A stretch of 14,502 nucleotides of DNA from Bacillota bacterium (GTDB lineage Bacteria; Bacillota; Clostridia; Lachnospirales; Lachnospiraceae). Under the pieces are notes generated by a model. The model ran no database searches and was not told where the DNA came from. It was given only the letters and a program-made list of their open reading frames with translations. Below are positions 1-7,352 of this stretch, one piece after another. The stretch spans positions 1-14,502 of the forward strand of contig JAEWRS010000424.1 in the NCBI GenBank assembly GCA_023398855.1, in the 5' to 3' direction. Position 1 is the stretch's first letter; every line of letters starts with the position of its first letter. Made by a program: the position numbers and the translations under genes.

Positions 1-747
1 CATATTCGGGTCAGCCTTTTCGATATGAATGACCGCCATATTTTCAAAGGAATTGTAAGTGCCGATGGTAAAGGCTTTTAAAGTATCGTCAATATAAACT
101 CCTGCCATCCTCACGTTGAGCAAGGAACAGTTCTTTAATATATCATGAATTCCCATTACCTCATAATCCAGCTGACGGACAAATTCTGCCGCCTCCACCT
201 TATTCTCCCACCAATGGTCCAGAAATCCCAGAACATCATCCCGGTCCGAGCAGCACAGCGTCCGGTACTCGTACCGGCCCTCATATTCCCTTAAAAATGA
301 GTTTAAATGGTTTTTCTTCTTGTGAAGCTTTTTCCCTGCCAAAGTCCGCATAGCTTCCCCATCGTAAAGATAATCCTTTAGGTCCTCTTCTTCTCTGACT
401 TCAAATGTTTCCGGGTCCAGCTTTAAAAATTTGACCGCCTCCTCATCAGCAAGGAAAATGCAGAGAGGCTTCTTTAAAACCTGGTTAAAATAATCTACTA
501 ATTCCTGAAAATAATGAGGAAGATCCTCCTCCTTGCACATTGGCATGGCGGAAAACGGCTCTCCATCCTTTTCCATTAAAAACTGCACTGCTTTCCCATC
601 GCTGATGGCGTATTTCACATGATAATAATCTCTCCAGATAAAACTGTCTAAATACACACTGTCACAAGTCCTGTTGGGCCGTAAAGCATAAAAAGGAGCA
701 ATCTTGCTTATGTCCTCTGCCTCAATCGGCTTAAATTCTAAATTCAT
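1..747 (-). CDS. DUF2156 (phosphatidylglycerol lysyltransferase C-terminal-like) protein, 3' end cut by window edge
   Basis: The frame is open from an ATG at 747 to the left edge, giving 249 codons without a stop. The family is usually about 290-300 residues, so roughly the last 45-50 are missing. Translation shows hallmarks of the DUF2156 family: an N-terminal SFIWRDYY segment (about residues 36-43), a basic GKKLHKKKNHLN stretch (about 149-160), and a C-terminal acetyltransferase-like core containing FTIG and VIHIEKAD. The fold is a double GNAT-like one, related to the aminoacyl-transfer domain of MprF. Stand-alone members have no settled substrate, and no membrane segment is visible. AGAAGGGA lies just upstream of the ATG. 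The gene follows the zinc-ribbon gene by 24 bases on the same strand, so the two are probably cotranscribed. Family assignment is firm; the function is unknown. Confidence 0.85.
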   Translation of the reverse strand, partial: MNLEFKPIEAEDISKIAPFYALRPNRTCDSVYLDSFIWRDYYHVKYAISDGKAVQFLMEKDGEPFSAMPMCKEEDLPHYFQELVDYFNQVLKKPLCIFLADEEAVKFLKLDPETFEVREEEDLKDYLYDGEAMRTLAGKKLHKKKNHLNSFLREYEGRYEYRTLCCSDRDDVLGFLDHWWENKVEAAEFVRQLDYEVMGIHDILKNCSLLNVRMAGVYIDDTLKAFTIGTYNSFENMAVIHIEKADPNM

Positions 748-771
748 AATGATTCCCTTCTAAAATGATAG

Positions 772-1176
772 CTAACTTTTTTTTATAAAATCAGTTCCGC
801 ATTTGGGACAATGGATGCTTATTTTCCCCTTTCCTCTGGGAATCCTGATCTTTTGCCCACATTCCGAGCATTTATAAATATGGAATTTTCTTACCTGCTG
901 AATTTTGTAACGCCACTTTTGGATTGCTTGCGAGGTATGAAACCAAATGCGCTCAAAATTCTGATTTTCTTTAAAACGCCTTCCGATATTCTTCGAAAAT
1001 ATGCGGTAATAGCAAACAATCAGAACAATCATTCCCGCTGTGTCCACAATCCTGCTCCGGCTGAAAAATCCGACTGCTATAAAAGCTAATGCAGCACCAT
1101 TTAAAAACTGACCCAGCCTGTCCATGCCATATCTTCCGATCATAAAACGCGCAAACCGCTCCTTAAAACCATTCAT
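772..1176 (-). CDS. Small membrane protein with C-terminal zinc ribbon
   Basis: This encodes 134 residues. A basic amphipathic N-terminus (residues 1-20) is followed by two hydrophobic segments at about 23-38 and 42-57, likely a membrane hairpin. A basic linker then leads to a C-terminal zinc ribbon with Cys103-x2-Cys106 and Cys123-x2-Cys126, spaced as in four-Cys rubredoxin-like knuckles. The C-terminus should therefore be a small metal-binding domain on the cytoplasmic face. Similar short proteins are common hypotheticals in Lachnospiraceae, and I do not recognise a named gene. The start at 1176 has a purine-rich AAGAAGGGAC about 12 bases upstream, a little far but the only good candidate. 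It is the first gene after the promoter at 1211-1239 and is followed at 24 bases by the DUF2156 gene. Confidence 0.75.
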   Translation of the reverse strand: MNGFKERFARFMIGRYGMDRLGQFLNGAALAFIAVGFFSRSRIVDTAGMIVLIVCYYRIFSKNIGRRFKENQNFERIWFHTSQAIQKWRYKIQQVRKFHIYKCSECGQKIRIPRGKGKISIHCPKCGTDFIKKS

Positions 1177-1210
1177 CTTATGGCTGCCGTCCCTTCTTCA
1201 TTTTGCCTTT

Positions 1211-1239
1211 ACTATAATAACCTGCAGGCCGAAAGTCAA
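1211..1239 (-). promoter_or_regulatory. Sigma-A-type promoter for the zinc-ribbon/DUF2156 unit
   Basis: Reading the minus strand, TTGACT (1239-1234) and TATAGT (1216-1211) are separated by exactly 17 bases. Each hexamer matches the housekeeping consensus at five of six positions. The start point would fall near 1204, giving a leader of roughly 28 bases that carries the ribosome binding site. The promoter lies just past the stop codon of the AraC-family gene, so the downstream pair need not depend on read-through. Confidence 0.7.
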
Positions 1240-1273
1240 TCTCCCTGGAAAATATTTCATAATCTTTTCAGAA

Positions 1274-2242
1274 TTACTCTTTCGATTTATCCCTGTATTG
1301 CTTGGGAGTCATTCCATACCGCTCCTTAAACAGCCTGTGAAAATAGCTGCTGTTTTCATAACCGATCTCCGCAATGATCTCCTCCACCGGCTTTGCAGTA
1401 GAAGAAAGGTAATTAGCTGCCCTTATCATACGGATAAGCTGCAGGCACTCCGTAAATGTCACCTGAAAATGCCGTTTAAACAAGCGGCTGATGTAATAAG
1501 TCGGCTGCATGGACATAGCAGCAAACTCTTCCAGAGTTGCTGTCGTATAATTGTTTACTAAATATTGATATGCATTGATTGCAATTTTTTCCTCATATTG
1601 AGCCGGATCATGCAATTCAGTCTTGTCCCCATTATGAAACAGTTCCATAATAAGTATTCCCATGGTAGCCAGGTTAATTTCCTGCCTGCCCTTTTTATCT
1701 CCGGACATGGACCAGATTATATTTTCCAGCAGATTCTGGGCCGGCAGCATGTCCTGTAAATGAAAGTGAAGATAATCCGCCGAGCAATGATCACCTATGA
1801 CTGGCCTCGTAATAAAATGGTGTAAAATACTTTCATTTTCTGCAGTCAGCTCCGGATGGAAAAAAATTTCCGGCATTAAAAAGAAATGAACAGCAACAGC
1901 CTCATCATCCGCCGGATAGGCGGCATGAACCGTTCCCTGCTTTAGCAGCAAAAGATCATTGGGCTCCAAACGCAGGATCCTGGTTTCGTTAATCACATGG
2001 ACCGTTGATCCGCCGTACATATAAACCAGCTCCACATAATTGTGGCTGTGATCCAAAACAGGCAGACCGTGGGGCTGGATGCACATGTCAATCAGCTTTC
2101 CCTGGCCCATCCCAATATCCTTATTCCGGGTCCCTTTTCCTTGCTCCTCTACGCAGTGACACATGGCGGAAGCTGTATCATTCCATAATCCACTCTTCCC
2201 TTCCGATACATCCCTTAAATATTCCAGAAGTTCTTTTTTCAT
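1274..2242 (-). CDS. AraC-family transcriptional regulator with N-terminal cupin
   Basis: This encodes 322 residues counted from the ATG at 2242, chosen because GGAGG sits about six bases upstream; a longer frame to 2275 lacks such a site. Residues about 50-130 form a cupin-type ligand-binding domain, with His65 and His67 in an HSHNYVEL motif and a run of short beta-type segments ending near LLLLKQGTVHAAYP. Residues about 216-322 are the AraC/XylS double helix-turn-helix: the first helix pair is around TLEEFAAMSMQPTYYISRLF and the second around EEIIAEIGYENSSYFHRLFKERYG, followed by the usual MTPKQYR end. Proteins of this layout usually respond to a sugar or similar small molecule and regulate nearby genes. 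The divergent HPr-like gene is one candidate target, but no effector can be read from the sequence. Confidence 0.92.
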   Translation of the reverse strand: MKKELLEYLRDVSEGKSGLWNDTASAMCHCVEEQGKGTRNKDIGMGQGKLIDMCIQPHGLPVLDHSHNYVELVYMYGGSTVHVINETRILRLEPNDLLLLKQGTVHAAYPADDEAVAVHFFLMPEIFFHPELTAENESILHHFITRPVIGDHCSADYLHFHLQDMLPAQNLLENIIWSMSGDKKGRQEINLATMGILIMELFHNGDKTELHDPAQYEEKIAINAYQYLVNNYTTATLEEFAAMSMQPTYYISRLFKRHFQVTFTECLQLIRMIRAANYLSSTAKPVEEIIAEIGYENSSYFHRLFKERYGMTPKQYRDKSKE

Positions 2243-2293
2243 GCTTCCCTCCAAACGGCAGATACCTCTGCACACCTTAGCCTTCCCCAGGCC

Positions 2294-2323
2294 ATTATAC
2301 CATCATTCCCTCATTATTTGCAA
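2294..2323 (-). promoter_or_regulatory. Promoter of the AraC-family gene (extended -10)
   Basis: On the minus strand TTGCAA (2323-2318) is followed after 18 bases by a perfect TATAAT (2299-2294). The -10 is preceded by TGG, giving a TGnTATAAT extended -10. Transcription would start near 2287, leaving a leader of about 45 bases before the ATG at 2242. The -35 matches the consensus at four of six positions, which is compatible with an extended -10 promoter. Confidence 0.65.
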
Positions 2324-2377
2324 GAAAAGACGGTTTTTATACAAATCAAGACATAGTTTATTCAATCCATATTATCA

Positions 2378-2402
2378 TATAATCAGCTAGGATTTTATCC
2401 TA
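2378..2402 (+). promoter_or_regulatory. -10 element and operator-like palindrome upstream of the HPr-like gene
   Basis: A perfect TATAAT lies at 2378-2383; no convincing -35 is visible at 16-18 bases, so an activator may be needed. Five bases downstream, overlapping the expected start point near 2390, is the palindrome TAGGAT-TTT-ATCCTA (2388-2402), with perfect six-base arms. The placement suits a repressor site or a small 5' hairpin in the mRNA. The divergent AraC-type gene could encode a protein acting here, although AraC sites are typically direct rather than inverted repeats. Confidence 0.4.
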
Positions 2403-2433
2403 ATACAACCATCTTCTTAATGAGGTGAGCTAT

Positions 2434-2676
2434 ATGAAAAAGTACACAATCTGCCTAAGCAGCATAGACGAAGTAACCACATTCGTCAAAACAGTCAACC
2501 AGTACGACTGTGATATGGATCTATGTAAAGGAAGCACTGTGATTGATGCAAAATCCTTTCTCGGTATTTTAACCATTTGTCCTGACACAAATCTGGAGCT
2601 TATTATCCATGAAAATGACCACAAAGAGATTCTGGATTCTCTGTCCAGCTTTCTCCTTGATGAGAAAACAGCATGA
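2434..2676 (+). CDS. HPr-like protein lacking the active-site histidine (Crh-like)
   Basis: This encodes 80 residues from the ATG at 2434, which has GAGGTGA four to five bases upstream; a GTG at 2425 lies inside that site and is rejected. The sequence aligns without gaps to Bacillus subtilis HPr as I remember it: the YDCDMDL segment matches YDADVNL, and DAKSFLGIL matches NLKSIMGVM. Lys40-Ser41 therefore falls on the Lys45-Ser46 regulatory site phosphorylated by HPr kinase. The His15 position is Ser10 and the Arg17 position is Asp12, so it cannot act as a PTS phosphocarrier. This is the pattern of Bacillus Crh, a catabolite-repression cofactor that keeps Ser46 but lacks His15. A regulatory role is inferred. 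It is transcribed alone and ends at a strong terminator. Confidence 0.8.
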   Translation: MKKYTICLSSIDEVTTFVKTVNQYDCDMDLCKGSTVIDAKSFLGILTICPDTNLELIIHENDHKEILDSLSSFLLDEKTA

Positions 2677-2691
2677 CTAATAACATACAAT

Positions 2692-2733
2692 AAAAAAAAT
2701 GCCCAGGCAGCAAACTGTCCGGGCATTTTTTTT
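2692..2733. terminator. Bidirectional intrinsic terminator between HPr-like and chemoreceptor genes
   Basis: An eight-A run (2692-2699) precedes a hairpin whose arms are ATGCCCAGGCAG (2699-2710) and CTGTCCGGGCAT (2715-2726), with loop CAAA, one mismatch and one G-T wobble. Nine T residues follow (2725-2733). With A before and T after, it can terminate both the plus-strand HPr-like gene and the convergent chemoreceptor gene that ends at 2746. Confidence 0.9.
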
Positions 2734-2745
2734 ATTTATGATCTA

Positions 2746-4761
2746 TTAGTGAAATTTGAATTCATTTACTAAATCCTTTAACAGCTCTGCCTGATCAGAC
2801 AGCTCTTCGCTGGATGCCGCACTTTCCTCAGCTGTTGCCGAATTAGTCTGGACCACGCCGGATATTTGATCAATACCCACAGAAACCTGACGGATCGCCT
2901 CAGACTGCTGAACCGAAGCCTCTGATACCCTGCCTATCATTTCGGAGACAGAACGTGTACTGTTTACAGCATTACTCAGTGACCCAGCCGCTTCGTCCAC
3001 AAGCCTGGAACCGTTTGCCACCGCCTGAATGGAACCTTCAATCAGATGAGTGGTGCTCTTGGCCGCATCAGCACTTTTGGAGGCCAGATTCCGCACCTCA
3101 TCAGCAACCACTGCAAAGCCTTTTCCTGCTTCTCCCGCCCGGGCTGCCTCCACTGCTGCATTTAGAGCCAGAATGTTAGTCTGGAAAGCAATGTCTTCGA
3201 TAGCCTTAATGATTTTACCAATTTCACTGGAGCTTTCATTGATCTCTGCCATAGCAGAAACCAGCTCATTCATATGATGATTGCTTGTTTCCAGCTCTTT
3301 GATGGCCAGAGCCGCCTGTTTGTCGGCATTGCCAGAGTCCTTGGCATTCTCCTGGATCTTATGGGAAATTTCACCTATGGTTGCCGCCAGTTCTTCCACA
3401 GAACTGGCCTGTTCTGTTGCCCCCTGTGCCAGGGCCTGGGAACTGGCGGAAATGCTCTGTGAGCCGTATGCCACCTGGTCAGAAGTCACGGTGATGCGCT
3501 CCATGGTGGCGGTAAGGGTACCTCTGATCTTTATCAGGGACATTTTAATTTTCTCAAAATCACCTTTGTAATCATACTGCAGCTGGAAAACAAGATCTTT
3601 TTCCGCCACCTGATTTAATACAGCAGCAATTTCATCTATGTAATTCACATAATTTTTCAACTGGCTTACCGTATTTCCCAATGACGAGGCAACCATGCCG
3701 ATCTCATCACTGCCTGATACATCTACTTGAAGATCAAGCTCTCCCTCCCCGATCCGTTGTGCAATGACAGAAAGCCTTCTAAGCGGCTTGGATATTCCAT
3801 GGGCCATTACAAAAATAATCAGGATTAAAATGAATGAACCCAAAATAAAAATCGTGGTAATGGTACTCACCACCGCTCTTTTAGCGGCAAGTACCTCAGA
3901 CTGGTGGATGCTGGACAACACAAGCCAGCCGGAATCACCTACCCGGTTGACGGAACCGGAATAGGGAACCTTTTCCATCGTGTATTCGTAATTTCCCACT
4001 TCCTGGCCGGTAAATGCATCTTTAATATTCTGGGAAATATCGATGTCTGACATATTCTTCTGGATCAGGTCATGATTGGGGTGGTAGACAATCTGCCCAC
4101 CTTCCGTTGCCAAAATGACTGTTCCTGTTTTCCCGATTTTATAATTGCCTAAAATCGTCATCAGCTGGGACAGCTGAATGTCAACACCAGCCACACCCAA
4201 TGGCTTTCCTGTTCTGTTATCATATATTCCGCTGACAGCGCTGACAATGACTTGTCCCGTACTGACATCAACATAAGGCTCAGTCAGGATTGGGTGATCC
4301 AGTTCCATCGCCCGGTACCAGGGCCTTGTGGAAATATCCCATCCGTCCTCTGATGTAAAATTATCCGACTGCGTCACCTGGCTGACATCTAAGTCCGCAA
4401 TCCATGCAGCAAGAATATTCTCTTTATCTGTAGCCTGGAGTTTATCAAGAGTCTTCTTGACCTCCGGGTAACCTTCACTGTCCGGCAGCCGTACCTTCCC
4501 GGTAGCATCGGCAAGAAACGTTTCAAACTGACTGCTTGCTGCTGCACTCTGTACCTCTGCCAAGTAAAAGGTCAAAAAAGAATTTACCTGGTTTGCAGCC
4601 GCAAGGGAAGCAGAATTCAGCGTCTCTTTTGATTGGGTCTGCATGCTCTTACCTGTCTGCCATGAAATGAACATTCCCGACAGAATAAAAATAAGTACAA
4701 CTGGAATGGAGATACCGAACAGCAACTTCGTAAAAATGTGTGTTTTTCTTTTGTGCTTCAT
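2746..4761 (-). CDS. Methyl-accepting chemotaxis protein with dCache sensor
   Basis: This encodes 671 residues from the ATG at 4761, ten bases from an AGGAGG; an in-frame ATG at 4767, only four bases from that site, is also possible. A transmembrane helix at about 13-34 is followed by an extracellular double-Cache domain (about 40-290), a second helix (about 297-319), a HAMP domain (about 320-375) and the cytoplasmic signalling hairpin. The conserved hairpin tip, starting [20 protein letters not shown], is at about 522-560. In the sensor, Arg146-Pro-Trp148-Tyr149, Tyr163 and Asp194 resemble the amino-acid-binding dCache motif, with Trp141 where that motif has Tyr. The protein should bind a small ligand outside and control CheA/CheW. 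There is no C-terminal NWETF-like tether, and no other chemotaxis gene is in view. Confidence 0.95.
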   Translation of the reverse strand: MKHKRKTHIFTKLLFGISIPVVLIFILSGMFISWQTGKSMQTQSKETLNSASLAAANQVNSFLTFYLAEVQSAAASSQFETFLADATGKVRLPDSEGYPEVKKTLDKLQATDKENILAAWIADLDVSQVTQSDNFTSEDGWDISTRPWYRAMELDHPILTEPYVDVSTGQVIVSAVSGIYDNRTGKPLGVAGVDIQLSQLMTILGNYKIGKTGTVILATEGGQIVYHPNHDLIQKNMSDIDISQNIKDAFTGQEVGNYEYTMEKVPYSGSVNRVGDSGWLVLSSIHQSEVLAAKRAVVSTITTIFILGSFILILIIFVMAHGISKPLRRLSVIAQRIGEGELDLQVDVSGSDEIGMVASSLGNTVSQLKNYVNYIDEIAAVLNQVAEKDLVFQLQYDYKGDFEKIKMSLIKIRGTLTATMERITVTSDQVAYGSQSISASSQALAQGATEQASSVEELAATIGEISHKIQENAKDSGNADKQAALAIKELETSNHHMNELVSAMAEINESSSEIGKIIKAIEDIAFQTNILALNAAVEAARAGEAGKGFAVVADEVRNLASKSADAAKSTTHLIEGSIQAVANGSRLVDEAAGSLSNAVNSTRSVSEMIGRVSEASVQQSEAIRQVSVGIDQISGVVQTNSATAEESAASSEELSDQAELLKDLVNEFKFH

Positions 4762-4794
4762 ATACATCCGTCCTCCTTTGTTTTGATTACAACA

Positions 4795-4823
4795 AATATA
4801 GCATGGCAACAGTAGGTTCGCAA
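4795..4823 (-). promoter_or_regulatory. Sigma-A-type promoter of the chemoreceptor gene
   Basis: On the minus strand TTGCGA (4823-4818; four of six) and TATATT (4800-4795; five of six) are 17 bases apart. The start point would be near 4788, about 27 bases before the chosen ATG, and the leader carries AAAGGAGG. No good motility sigma-D motif was found, so housekeeping expression is more likely. Confidence 0.55.
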
Positions 4824-4862
4824 CTAAAATGATAAATAATTTAAAACCGCCTTTAACAGATC

Positions 4863-5753
4863 CTACAAGTGAGGAAAATAGGCCTTCATGACCTGCTTTA
4901 AGGCCTCTTTATCCTTTTCCTGCATACGGGTCAGAGGAAGCCTGTAGGTTTCTTCACACAGCTCAAGCATGGACAAGGCAGCCTTAACCGGGACCGGATT
5001 CACATCCATAAACATGGCATTCATAATGTCAATCAGCTCCAGCTGCATATCCCTGCTTTTCTCTAATTCCCCATCAAAAAAACACTGGCATATATGATGC
5101 ATCTCAAAGGGCATGATATTGGCTAAAACAGAAATCACTCCCTTGCCTCCAAGAGCAAGAATGGGAACCGTCTGGTCATCATTTCCAGAATACAGATCAA
5201 GCCTATGGCCGCAGAGAGCCGCAGTCTTAGCGATATGGGAAATATTTCCACCGGCCTCCTTAACTGCTTTAATATTGGGATGCTCCGAAAGCTTTGCATA
5301 CGTTTCCGGCGCAATATTCACCCCTGTGCGGGTAGGAACATTATAAAGAATAATGGGGATATCTACGCTGTCTGCCACAGCTGTAAAATGCTCGATCAGA
5401 CCATGCTGGGAAGTCTTGTTATAGTACGGGGTCACCTGTAGCAATGCAGATGCCCCTAATGACTGGGCTTTTCTGGACAATCGGACCGCATGGGACGTAC
5501 AGTTCCCTCCCGTTCCCATGATCACAGGTACACGGTGATTTACGTAATGTACCACAAATTCAAACAATTCCAGCTTTTCCTTTTCTTCCAGGGTAGCGGA
5601 TTCCCCTGTGGTCCCGTTAACTACAATGGCATCCGTGCCGTTTTCCAGCTGAAACTTCAGCAACCGTTCCATTGCCTTAAAATCCAAACTCCCATGCTCA
5701 TCCATGGGCGTAACGATGGCTACCGCAGAGCCTTTAAAAATCGATTCTTTCAT
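4863..5753 (-). CDS. dapA: 4-hydroxy-tetrahydrodipicolinate synthase
   Basis: DapA condenses pyruvate with aspartate semialdehyde to give 4-hydroxy-tetrahydrodipicolinate, the first committed step of the diaminopimelate/lysine pathway and the precursor of spore dipicolinate. The 296-residue product is of normal family length and forms a TIM barrel. Catalytic residues are in place: Lys165 (Schiff base, in AVKEAGG), Tyr137 (LYNVP), Thr48-Thr49 (NGTTGES), Tyr111 (TPYYNK) and Arg142 (PTRTG). The start is ambiguous: the ATG at 5753 fits the usual N-terminus, but an in-frame GTG at 5759 sits closer to a GGGA site. The gene is divergent from dpaA-dpaB, whose enzyme uses the DapA product. The 120-base gap is too short for a lysine riboswitch. 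Confidence 0.97.
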   Translation of the reverse strand: MKESIFKGSAVAIVTPMDEHGSLDFKAMERLLKFQLENGTDAIVVNGTTGESATLEEKEKLELFEFVVHYVNHRVPVIMGTGGNCTSHAVRLSRKAQSLGASALLQVTPYYNKTSQHGLIEHFTAVADSVDIPIILYNVPTRTGVNIAPETYAKLSEHPNIKAVKEAGGNISHIAKTAALCGHRLDLYSGNDDQTVPILALGGKGVISVLANIMPFEMHHICQCFFDGELEKSRDMQLELIDIMNAMFMDVNPVPVKAALSMLELCEETYRLPLTRMQEKDKEALKQVMKAYFPHL

Positions 5754-5780
5754 AGTCACTCATTCCCAAAATTAGAGGTT

Positions 5781-5798
5781 CATACTAACAAAAGTATG
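5781..5798. promoter_or_regulatory. Operator-like palindrome between dapA and dpaA
   Basis: CATACT (5781-5786) and AGTATG (5793-5798) form a perfect six-base inverted repeat around the loop aacaaa. It lies 28 bases upstream of the dapA ATG and 76 bases upstream of dpaA, so it could be a binding site shared by the two divergent genes or a hairpin in the dapA leader. Nearby CATA-containing stretches at 5820-5828 and 5843-5851 only partly match the sigma-K -10 consensus, so no promoter is called for dpaA. Confidence 0.35.
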
Positions 5799-5873
5799 AC
5801 AAACATCCCCTGTTGGTACCATACACAAATCATTTTTTTTATCATATAAACCATTATAAGGAGTGATGACCGT

Positions 5874-6722
5874 ATGTATAATTTTCTTCTTTTAGGCGGC
5901 GATTCCAGGCAGCTTTATTTAAACCAAATGTTAATTGAAAACGGCTTTCCTACGACCCTTCACTACAGCAGTGAGGATCCTTCCTTTTCCATGGAGGAGG
6001 CCATAAAAAACAACAATGTCATCCTTTGTCCCATTCCCTTTACAAAGGACAAAATTAAGTTGTTTTCAACCAACCCCATGGAGGACTTAGGGATGGGGAA
6101 CCTATTAAATCTTTTAACATCTGACCATATTCTATTTGGCGGCAGCATCCCTGCCTTTGTAAAGAAATATGCCGAAGATAACGACATTGTATGTTTTGAC
6201 TATATGGATATGGAAGAGGTGACTGTAAAAAACACCATTGCAACTGCAGAAGGCGCAATTGCCGAGGCCATCCGCCTAAGTCCCGGCTGCCTTCACAAAA
6301 GCCGCTGCCTGGTAACCGGCTTTGGCCGGTGTGCAAAAACTCTGGCAATAAAATTAAAAGGACTGGATGGAATAGTAACCATTGCAGACCGTAAGGAAAC
6401 ACAGCTTGCCGCAGCGGACTCCATGGGGCTTTACACCATGCCCTTAAGTGAGCTGTCCAGGGGATTAGGGGAATATCAGTATATTTTTAATACCATCCCA
6501 GCACTGATCCTGGAGAAAGACTCAATTATTTCCATGGACCCGGACGTAACAATCATTGATATCGCATCCGCTCCAGGAGGCGTTGATTTTGATTGCTGCA
6601 GGCAGCTGAATATCCGCGCCAGGCTTTGCCCCGGGCTTCCTGGAATCTATGCACCCGGAAGTTCAGCGGAAATTTTATTTGACGCAATTATAAAGCACCT
6701 GTCGGAAAGGATTGTTCTATGA
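5874..6722 (+). CDS. dpaA: Dipicolinate synthase subunit A
   Basis: Together with DpaB this subunit oxidises the DapA product to dipicolinic acid in the mother cell during sporulation; dipicolinate is then packed into the spore core with calcium. The product is 282 residues, close to the usual length near 300. It has an N-terminal LLLGGDSRQLYL motif (5-16) typical of SpoVFA and a dinucleotide-binding Rossmann turn TGFGRCAKTLA (148-158), as expected for the NAD(P)-binding subunit. The NTIATAEGAI segment (120-129) and LPGIYAPGSSAEIL near the C-terminus match conserved family blocks. AAGGAGTGA lies about eight bases upstream of the ATG. It overlaps dpaB by four bases (ATGA), indicating translational coupling. 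In Bacillus the homologous operon (spoVFA) also carries asd, dapG and dapA; here dapA points the other way. Confidence 0.96.
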   Translation: MYNFLLLGGDSRQLYLNQMLIENGFPTTLHYSSEDPSFSMEEAIKNNNVILCPIPFTKDKIKLFSTNPMEDLGMGNLLNLLTSDHILFGGSIPAFVKKYAEDNDIVCFDYMDMEEVTVKNTIATAEGAIAEAIRLSPGCLHKSRCLVTGFGRCAKTLAIKLKGLDGIVTIADRKETQLAAADSMGLYTMPLSELSRGLGEYQYIFNTIPALILEKDSIISMDPDVTIIDIASAPGGVDFDCCRQLNIRARLCPGLPGIYAPGSSAEILFDAIIKHLSERIVL

Positions 6723-7297
6723 AACTGGAAGGAATAAAAGTAGGCCTGGCAATTACCGGGTCCTTTTGTACTTTTGATAAAATAGAAAAAGAAATAAAGG
6801 TTCTGGTAGATAAGGGAGCTGATATCTATCCTATTTTCTCCACCAACGTACTGACAACCGATTCCCGTTTCGGAGATACCGGGGAATATGTAAAGCAGAT
6901 CACTGCTTTAACAGGCAATCAACCGATCCTCAGCATAGAGGAAGCAGAGCCTATCGGACCAAAGGGCTATCTGGATATCCTGCTCATTGCCCCATGTACC
7001 GGAAACACTCTGGCAAAGCTGGCCAATGGCATCACCGACACACCGGTGCTCATGGCCGCCAAAGCCCATTTAAGAAATTCCAAGCCTCTTGTGATCTCTC
7101 TTTCCACCAACGATGCCCTTGGAATTAATTTTAAGAATGTGGGAGAGTTATTTAACGCCAAAAACATTTATTTTGTCCCCTTTGGCCAGGATGACCCTGT
7201 AAAAAAACCAAATTCCATGATTGCACATACCAGCCTGATTGCAGATACCTTGGAATACGCTTTAAACGGAAAGCAAATTCAGCCTGTCATTTTTTAG
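6719..7297 (+). CDS. dpaB: Dipicolinate synthase subunit B (flavoprotein-type)
   Basis: The second subunit of dipicolinate synthase has 192 residues, normal for the family. It has a flavoprotein/HFCD-type fold: an N-terminal GLAITGSFCTF strand-turn (about 9-19) and the diagnostic IAPCTGNTLAKLANGI block (about 90-105), followed by DTPVLMAAKAHLRN. The start overlaps the dpaA stop codon (ATGA) and has AAGGA upstream within dpaA. It is followed 13 bases later by a strong terminator, so the operon here is only dpaA-dpaB, shorter than the Bacillus one. Mother-cell expression is expected from the family; the sequence itself does not show a clear sporulation promoter upstream of dpaA. Confidence 0.96.
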   Translation: MKLEGIKVGLAITGSFCTFDKIEKEIKVLVDKGADIYPIFSTNVLTTDSRFGDTGEYVKQITALTGNQPILSIEEAEPIGPKGYLDILLIAPCTGNTLAKLANGITDTPVLMAAKAHLRNSKPLVISLSTNDALGINFKNVGELFNAKNIYFVPFGQDDPVKKPNSMIAHTSLIADTLEYALNGKQIQPVIF

Positions 7298-7309
7298 CCG
7301 TTGAGATGC

Positions 7310-7352
7310 AAAGGCCTCAAAAACCGGATGATCCGGAATTTGAGGCCTTTTT
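7310..7352. terminator. Strong intrinsic terminator after dpaB
   Basis: Perfect 12-base arms AAAGGCCTCAAA (7310-7321) and TTTGAGGCCTTT (7339-7350) enclose a second perfect stem made of CCGGA and TCCGG, and the outer arm runs into a T tract (7348-7352). The hairpin lies between convergent genes, and the GNAT stop codon begins at 7352 inside the T tract. Termination is clear for dpaB; for the minus-strand gene the T run after the hairpin is only three bases, so termination there is weaker. Confidence 0.92.

Noticed and set aside
1124..1561. A 145-codon plus-strand frame spanning the AraC 3' end
   Set aside because: It is antisense to the conserved helix-turn-helix domain and to a promoter, with no ribosome binding site.
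2955..3964. Several plus-strand frames over the chemoreceptor gene
   Set aside because: They are antisense to a highly conserved signalling domain and lack ribosome binding sites.
4768..4862. Motility sigma-D promoter for the chemoreceptor
   Set aside because: A TAAA at suitable distance is followed by GTTGCGAA, which matches only half of the GCCGATAA consensus; the sigma-A-type match is better.
5820..5851. Possible sigma-K promoter of dpaA (CATACACAA or CATATAAAC)
   Set aside because: Both deviate from CATAnnnTA in the last two bases; the second would put the start point at the ribosome binding site.
5754..5873. Possible lysine riboswitch or T-box upstream of dapA
   Set aside because: The gap is only 120 bases, shorter than a lysine riboswitch aptamer plus expression platform, and no T-box motif or terminator/antiterminator pair is visible.
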